The translations under genes and the position numbers were made by a program. 64,000 nucleotides of DNA, from the NCBI RefSeq assembly GCF_003363715.1, contig NZ_QREV01000005.1, positions 62,001-126,000 on the forward strand. The letters run 5' to 3'. Below the pieces are notes generated by a model. The model saw only the letters and a program-made list of their open reading frames with translations. It made no database searches and was not told the origin of the DNA. How positions within the stretch are numbered: position 1 is the stretch's first letter; each line of letters starts with the position of its first letter. Source of the stretch: Parabacteroides acidifaciens. GTDB taxonomy: Bacteria > Bacteroidota > Bacteroidia > Bacteroidales > Tannerellaceae. This document shows, in pieces, positions 61,104 to 64,000 of the stretch.

Positions 61104-62459
61104 TTAAAATAGATTAATTTCTTCTCCCTGGTAGAAACGGAGCAGGCCGGCGTTCAGGATGGCTGTGTATTTGGCCTGAAGCGTTTCCTGTTGTGCACTT
61201 AGCAGGTTGTTCTTTTCGGTGAGCAGTTCGACGGTGTTTTTCATACCCACGTTGAACTGTTCGCTGACGAGCGAGTAGCTGGTCTCAGTGCTTTTCAGCT
61301 TCCGGGCAGCGGCTACGTATTGCTGTTGTGCGCTGTTAGCGCTTAACCAGAGGCTTTCGATCGTCTTATAGAGTGTCTTTTGCTTGTCAAGCAGGTCCAA
61401 CTGGCTGGTCTGCCGTTGTAACTTGGCCTTGTTGATGGAGCTTTTTGTCTGTCGCTTGTCAAAGATGGGAATGCTTAGGGTCAGGCCTAACGAGTTGTTC
61501 CAGTTCTGTTTGACCTGTTCGCTGAAACTGAAGTCGCTCCCGTTGGCATTGGTCGTTCCGATGCCTGCGCTGAGGCTGAGGGCCGGAAGGTATCCGGCAC
61601 GTGCCGTCTTGATGCTCAGATCGGAAGTCTCCACATTCAGCTTGCCGGATTCTATTTCGGGACGGAGGCTGAGGGCGGTATGATAGACATCGTCTTTGGC
61701 AGGCAGCGGGATCAGCACGTTGCTGTCGTCTAATTGCGGCAGGTAGAGGGCCATTTCGAAGTCTCCGTCCAGTTCGAGAAGCTGTTTTAGTTGCAGCTTG
61801 TAATCCTGCAGGGTAGCTTGCGAAGTGACTAATTGGTAATTGTCGTTGCTTACCTGCGCTTCCAGTTGGGCGAGGTCGCTCGAGGCGATGCTCCCGACGT
61901 TGAACAGTTCCTGGCCGCGTTCGTACTCCTTCCGGCTCACTTCTAAGGTCGATTCGTTCACCTTTACGGCTTCGGCGGAGTAGAGTATCTGCACATACAG
62001 TTGGGTGATGCTTTCTTCGATGGAGTTCTCGCTTTCGGAAACGTTGAGTTCGGCTATGCGGCTGTTCAGCTCTTGTTGTTTGATGGTGTTTAACCGCTTG
62101 CTTCCGTTGTAGACGGTCCAGTTGGCATCGATGCCGTAGCTTCCGTTGTAGGAGGTCTTACTCTGGCTGGTGGTGATATTGTCACCACTGATGATCGTGC
62201 CGCTTGCACTGTTCGGGCGGTTTACGACACGTTGGCTTATACTTCCGTTCAGGGAGGGGAGCAGATTAGCTTTCGCTGTCTTTACGTCTTCTTGCGTGCT
62301 TTCGACGTTGATACGGTTACGCCGGATCGTGATGTTATGCTCCAATGCATAATCGATACAGTCGCTGAGCGTCCACTGTTTTGGCACGTCGTCCTCCGCT
62401 TTCATCCCGGCTGGCAGGAGAAGCAGGCAGGAGAGGAGTATGGATGATATTCGTTTCAT
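61104..62459 (-). CDS. TolC-family outer-membrane efflux protein
   Basis: A 451-residue channel protein. The signal peptide (MKRISSILLSCLLLLPAG) is followed by two TolC/OEP repeats: WTLSDCIDYALEHNITIRRN with SQEDVKTAKANLLPSLNGSI-like strand region (here VKTAKANLLPSLNGSISQRV), and later KTARAGYLPALSLSAGIG and KQNWNNSLGLTLSIPIFDKR. The last helix region ends NAGLLRFYQGEEINLF. The longer frame from 62477 adds six residues before the signal peptide; the ATG at 62459 is preferred. It is the first gene of a six-gene operon (channel, adaptor, ATPase, permease, kinase, regulator) with a good promoter upstream. Confidence 0.93.
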   Translation of the reverse strand: MKRISSILLSCLLLLPAGMKAEDDVPKQWTLSDCIDYALEHNITIRRNRINVESTQEDVKTAKANLLPSLNGSISQRVVNRPNSASGTIISGDNITTSQSKTSYNGSYGIDANWTVYNGSKRLNTIKQQELNSRIAELNVSESENSIEESITQLYVQILYSAEAVKVNESTLEVSRKEYERGQELFNVGSIASSDLAQLEAQVSNDNYQLVTSQATLQDYKLQLKQLLELDGDFEMALYLPQLDDSNVLIPLPAKDDVYHTALSLRPEIESGKLNVETSDLSIKTARAGYLPALSLSAGIGTTNANGSDFSFSEQVKQNWNNSLGLTLSIPIFDKRQTKSSINKAKLQRQTSQLDLLDKQKTLYKTIESLWLSANSAQQQYVAAARKLKSTETSYSLVSEQFNVGMKNTVELLTEKNNLLSAQQETLQAKYTAILNAGLLRFYQGEEINLF

Positions 62460-62508
62460 AATGCTTTTGTTTTGCAACCTGACAATCTTTTTACCTTGTT
62501 TACGGAAG

Positions 62509-62539
62509 CAAAACTACAAAGCGGTGGAAACCTGTACAA
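62509..62539 (-). promoter_or_regulatory. Promoter of the efflux operon
   Basis: On the minus strand TTG (62539-62537) and TAGTTTTG followed by C (62516-62509) are separated by 20 bases, the standard -33/-7 layout of Bacteroidota promoters. The transcript would start near 62502 with a leader of about 43 bases. Apart from this and the inverted repeat beyond it, 62460-62761 holds nothing gene-like. Confidence 0.7.
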
Positions 62540-62630
62540 TCGGATTAGAAAAAGAGGGGCTTTCCCTCGACAAAAGGGGAATTTCTATCGATGAAAGGTT
62601 TTAAATGATGATTTATCGGTGTGTTTGCTC

Positions 62631-62750
62631 GTATTTACCGGACGCAGACGGGCGCAGATTACGCAGAGGAACGCAGACTTATTTTTCTTTTAAAACAATA
62701 AATGATCTGCGTTCGTCTGCGTCGTCTGCGGAATCTGCGTCCGGTAATAC
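62631..62750. repeat. Large inverted repeat of GCAGA units upstream of the efflux operon
   Basis: The arm 62631-62677 (GTATTTACCGGACGCAGAC... ending GAACGCAGA) is the imperfect inverted counterpart of 62706-62750 (TCTGCGTTCG... ending CCGGTAATAC). Both arms consist of GCAGA(C/T) iterations (for example ACGCAGACGGGCGCAGATTA). The loop is 28 bases, A/T-rich. It starts 12 bases after the stop of the chromate transporter gene and could act as a terminator-like stem. Confidence 0.85.
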
Positions 62751-62761
62751 TATTTTAATAT

Positions 62762-63313
62762 TTACCAATAGAGGGCAATCCCGGCAATACCTGCTAAAAT
62801 GATCATCAGGATAGGGTTGATCTTGAACTTCCAGGTCAGGATAAAGGCTGCGCCGAATATCAGGAAGCTCTTATAGTCGATGAAGTTTTCGCTGTTCATC
62901 AGCAGCAAGGCTGCCGCCGCAATCAGGCCGACCGTTGCCGGGCGAAGTCCGTAGAAAGCGGCAGAGACATATTTATTATTCCGGAACTTGGCGAAGGCGT
63001 ACGAGATAGCCAATACCAACAGGAAAGAAGGAAGGCAAACGGCGAAAGTCGTCAGGCAGGACCCTAAGATTGCCATTCCCGGTGAATAGCCGGCATTATG
63101 GATCGCCGTATATCCTATATAGGTAGCACTGTTGATCCCGATCGGTCCCGGTGTCATCTGCGAGATTGCCACGATATCCGTAAACTCCTGCGAGGAAATC
63201 CACCCGTAACGGTCTACCACGTCCGCCTGGATCAGGGAGAGCATGGCATAGCCACCGCCAAAGCCGAATATTCCGATTTTCAGATATACGTAAAACAGTT
63301 GCAACCAGATCAT
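62762..63313 (-). CDS. Chromate transporter family protein, second half (short CHR)
   Basis: A 183-residue membrane protein of the CHR family with about six helices. Its start is the family signature FYVYLKIGIFGFGGGYAMLS (short form: GFGGGYAML) followed by DVVDRYGWISSQEFTDIVAI, and TPGPIGINSATYIG. Two short proteins of this type, encoded side by side, take the place of the one long ChrA with two repeats. Start codon lies one base after the stop of the first half, so they are co-translated. Substrate may be chromate, sulfate or another oxyanion; a role in the gut is unknown. Confidence 0.88.
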   Translation of the reverse strand: MIWLQLFYVYLKIGIFGFGGGYAMLSLIQADVVDRYGWISSQEFTDIVAISQMTPGPIGINSATYIGYTAIHNAGYSPGMAILGSCLTTFAVCLPSFLLVLAISYAFAKFRNNKYVSAAFYGLRPATVGLIAAAALLLMNSENFIDYKSFLIFGAAFILTWKFKINPILMIILAGIAGIALYW

Positions 63314-63314
63314 A

Positions 63315-63845
63315 TCAGTCTTTCTTTATTTTCAGTCCGTAAATAAGTCCCCCTACAATGGCCGCCACGATAATCCATACCGGAGACAGGCCGCCCTGCC
63401 AGATCAGTAGCGCCGCCGCAATAGGAATAATCAGCTCTTTGTAGCTCATCTTGATGGAGCGCGCCGTTGTCAGACAGGGCACGGCAATCAGCGCCACAAC
63501 AGCCGGGCGCAGTCCTTTGAACGCTTTCTCCACCCATACATTGTCCTGTACGTGTGTAAAGAACAGCGCAATCGCTAATATAATAAAGAAGGAAGGGAGT
63601 ATGCTTCCCAAGGCGCAGACAACGCCTCCCGGCACTTTCTTCAGCTTATAACCGACAAAGATGGAGATGTTTACCGCAAATATCCCGGGCAGCGACTGGG
63701 CGACGGAGAAAAGATCGACAAAGTCTTCTTTCGAAAGCCACCCTTTATCCACCACCTCCCGTTGGATCAGGGGAAGCATCGCATATCCTCCCCCAATGGT
63801 AAAAGTCCCTATCTTTACAAATGTCAGAAATAGTGTCCAGTACAT
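63315..63845 (-). CDS. Chromate transporter family protein, first half (short CHR)
   Basis: A 176-residue membrane protein with the same signature as its neighbour: FLTFVKIGTFTIGGGYAMLP followed by QREVVDKGWLSKEDFVDLF and SLPGIFAVNISIFVGYKLK. The PGP motif of the partner is PGI here, a difference expected between the two halves. The frame begins with a TTG at 63854; the ATG at 63845 is chosen. It begins one base after the stop of the upstream XRE-type gene, so the three genes are probably one operon. The pair together equals one full-size ChrA. Confidence 0.88.
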   Translation of the reverse strand: MYWTLFLTFVKIGTFTIGGGYAMLPLIQREVVDKGWLSKEDFVDLFSVAQSLPGIFAVNISIFVGYKLKKVPGGVVCALGSILPSFFIILAIALFFTHVQDNVWVEKAFKGLRPAVVALIAVPCLTTARSIKMSYKELIIPIAAALLIWQGGLSPVWIIVAAIVGGLIYGLKIKKD

Positions 63846-63846
63846 T

Positions 63847-64000
63847 TTATACAAATTGAATATCGAAGTTTATTTTACCCCCGAGAGCCTCAACTAATTG
63901 GACAATAGTGGAGATTGTCAGATTGCGCCCCTTCTCAATCCTGGAAATCTGTGTTTTATCTTTGCCTACCAACTCTGCAAGTTGGGCTTGTGTCATATTT
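63847..64000 (-). CDS. XRE-family helix-turn-helix protein, 3' part
   Basis: A partial frame runs in from the right edge and ends at TAA 63849-63847. The visible 51 codons encode MTQAQLAELVGKDKTQISRI, then EKGRNLTISTIVQLVEALGG and KINFDIQFV. This is a Cro/C1-type helix-turn-helix (GKDKTQISRIEKG is the recognition part) with the short C-terminal extension of small single-domain regulators. The ATG seen is probably internal, because family members have about ten residues more before MTQAQLA. It is directly followed by the chromate-type transporter genes, which it may control. Confidence 0.8.
   Translation of the reverse strand, partial: NMTQAQLAELVGKDKTQISRIEKGRNLTISTIVQLVEALGGKINFDIQFV

Overview
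The window looks like a chromosomal segment of a Bacteroidales gut bacterium, most likely a Parabacteroides species (Tannerellaceae). This rests on several things: Bacteroidota-type promoters with a -7 element TAnnTTTG, weak Shine-Dalgarno signals, families common in this order (DUF4493 and PCMD surface lipoproteins, DUF4369 thioredoxin lipoproteins, LytS/LytTR pairs, viroplasmin-type RNase H, KorAB, ATP-dependent PEP carboxykinase), and an RprX/RprY-like two-component pair. The genus is an inference.

Layout. 1-2 kb: 3' part of a histidine kinase gene and its OmpR-type regulator. 2-8.5 kb: a six-gene glycan/LPS-type cluster (GT9, GT2, a GT2 fused to an LPS-kinase-like domain, another GT2, GT14-like, nucleotide-sugar dehydrogenase). 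8.5-18.7 kb: central metabolism (shikimate kinase, alanine dehydrogenase, 2-oxoacid:ferredoxin oxidoreductase, PEP carboxykinase) with RNase H, a thioredoxin-like lipoprotein and two separate MNT/HepT-type nucleotidyltransferase pairs. 18.7-28.6 kb: ComM-like ATPase, LytS/LytTR pair, a membrane polyferredoxin with a Tat-type aldo-keto reductase lipoprotein, a GH38-like enzyme and a convergent AraC regulator. 28.6-30.4 kb: a gene-free region built from two inverted ~512-bp elements around a palindromic core. 30.4-41.9 kb: an AT-rich, tightly packed seven-gene operon of surface proteins (four with a DUF4493-like module, two with a PCMD domain, one beta-barrel, one 1340-residue InlB-repeat protein). 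42-52.9 kb: methionyl-tRNA synthetase, a transaminase/dehydrogenase pair for diamino sugar acids, a DUF4143 ATPase, an Lrp regulator divergent from metY, a cupin, an alpha/beta hydrolase, a DUF5131 protein and an acyltransferase. 52.9-64 kb: tRNA-Lys, an AI-2E-type transporter divergent from PBP4, a TolC/MacA/MacB-type efflux operon ending in a LytS/LytTR pair, a split chromate transporter and the 3' end of an XRE regulator gene.

The most unusual parts are the twin inverted elements at 28736-30087 and the surface-protein operon directly downstream. The operon is most simply read as a multi-component cell-surface assembly: several lipoproteins with acidic residues after the lipidated cysteine (compatible with surface export), a small outer-membrane barrel, and a large repeat adhesin with a C-terminal sorting-like domain. 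No phage, integrase, transposase or CRISPR array was recognised. All calls come from reading the sequence; no database search was run.
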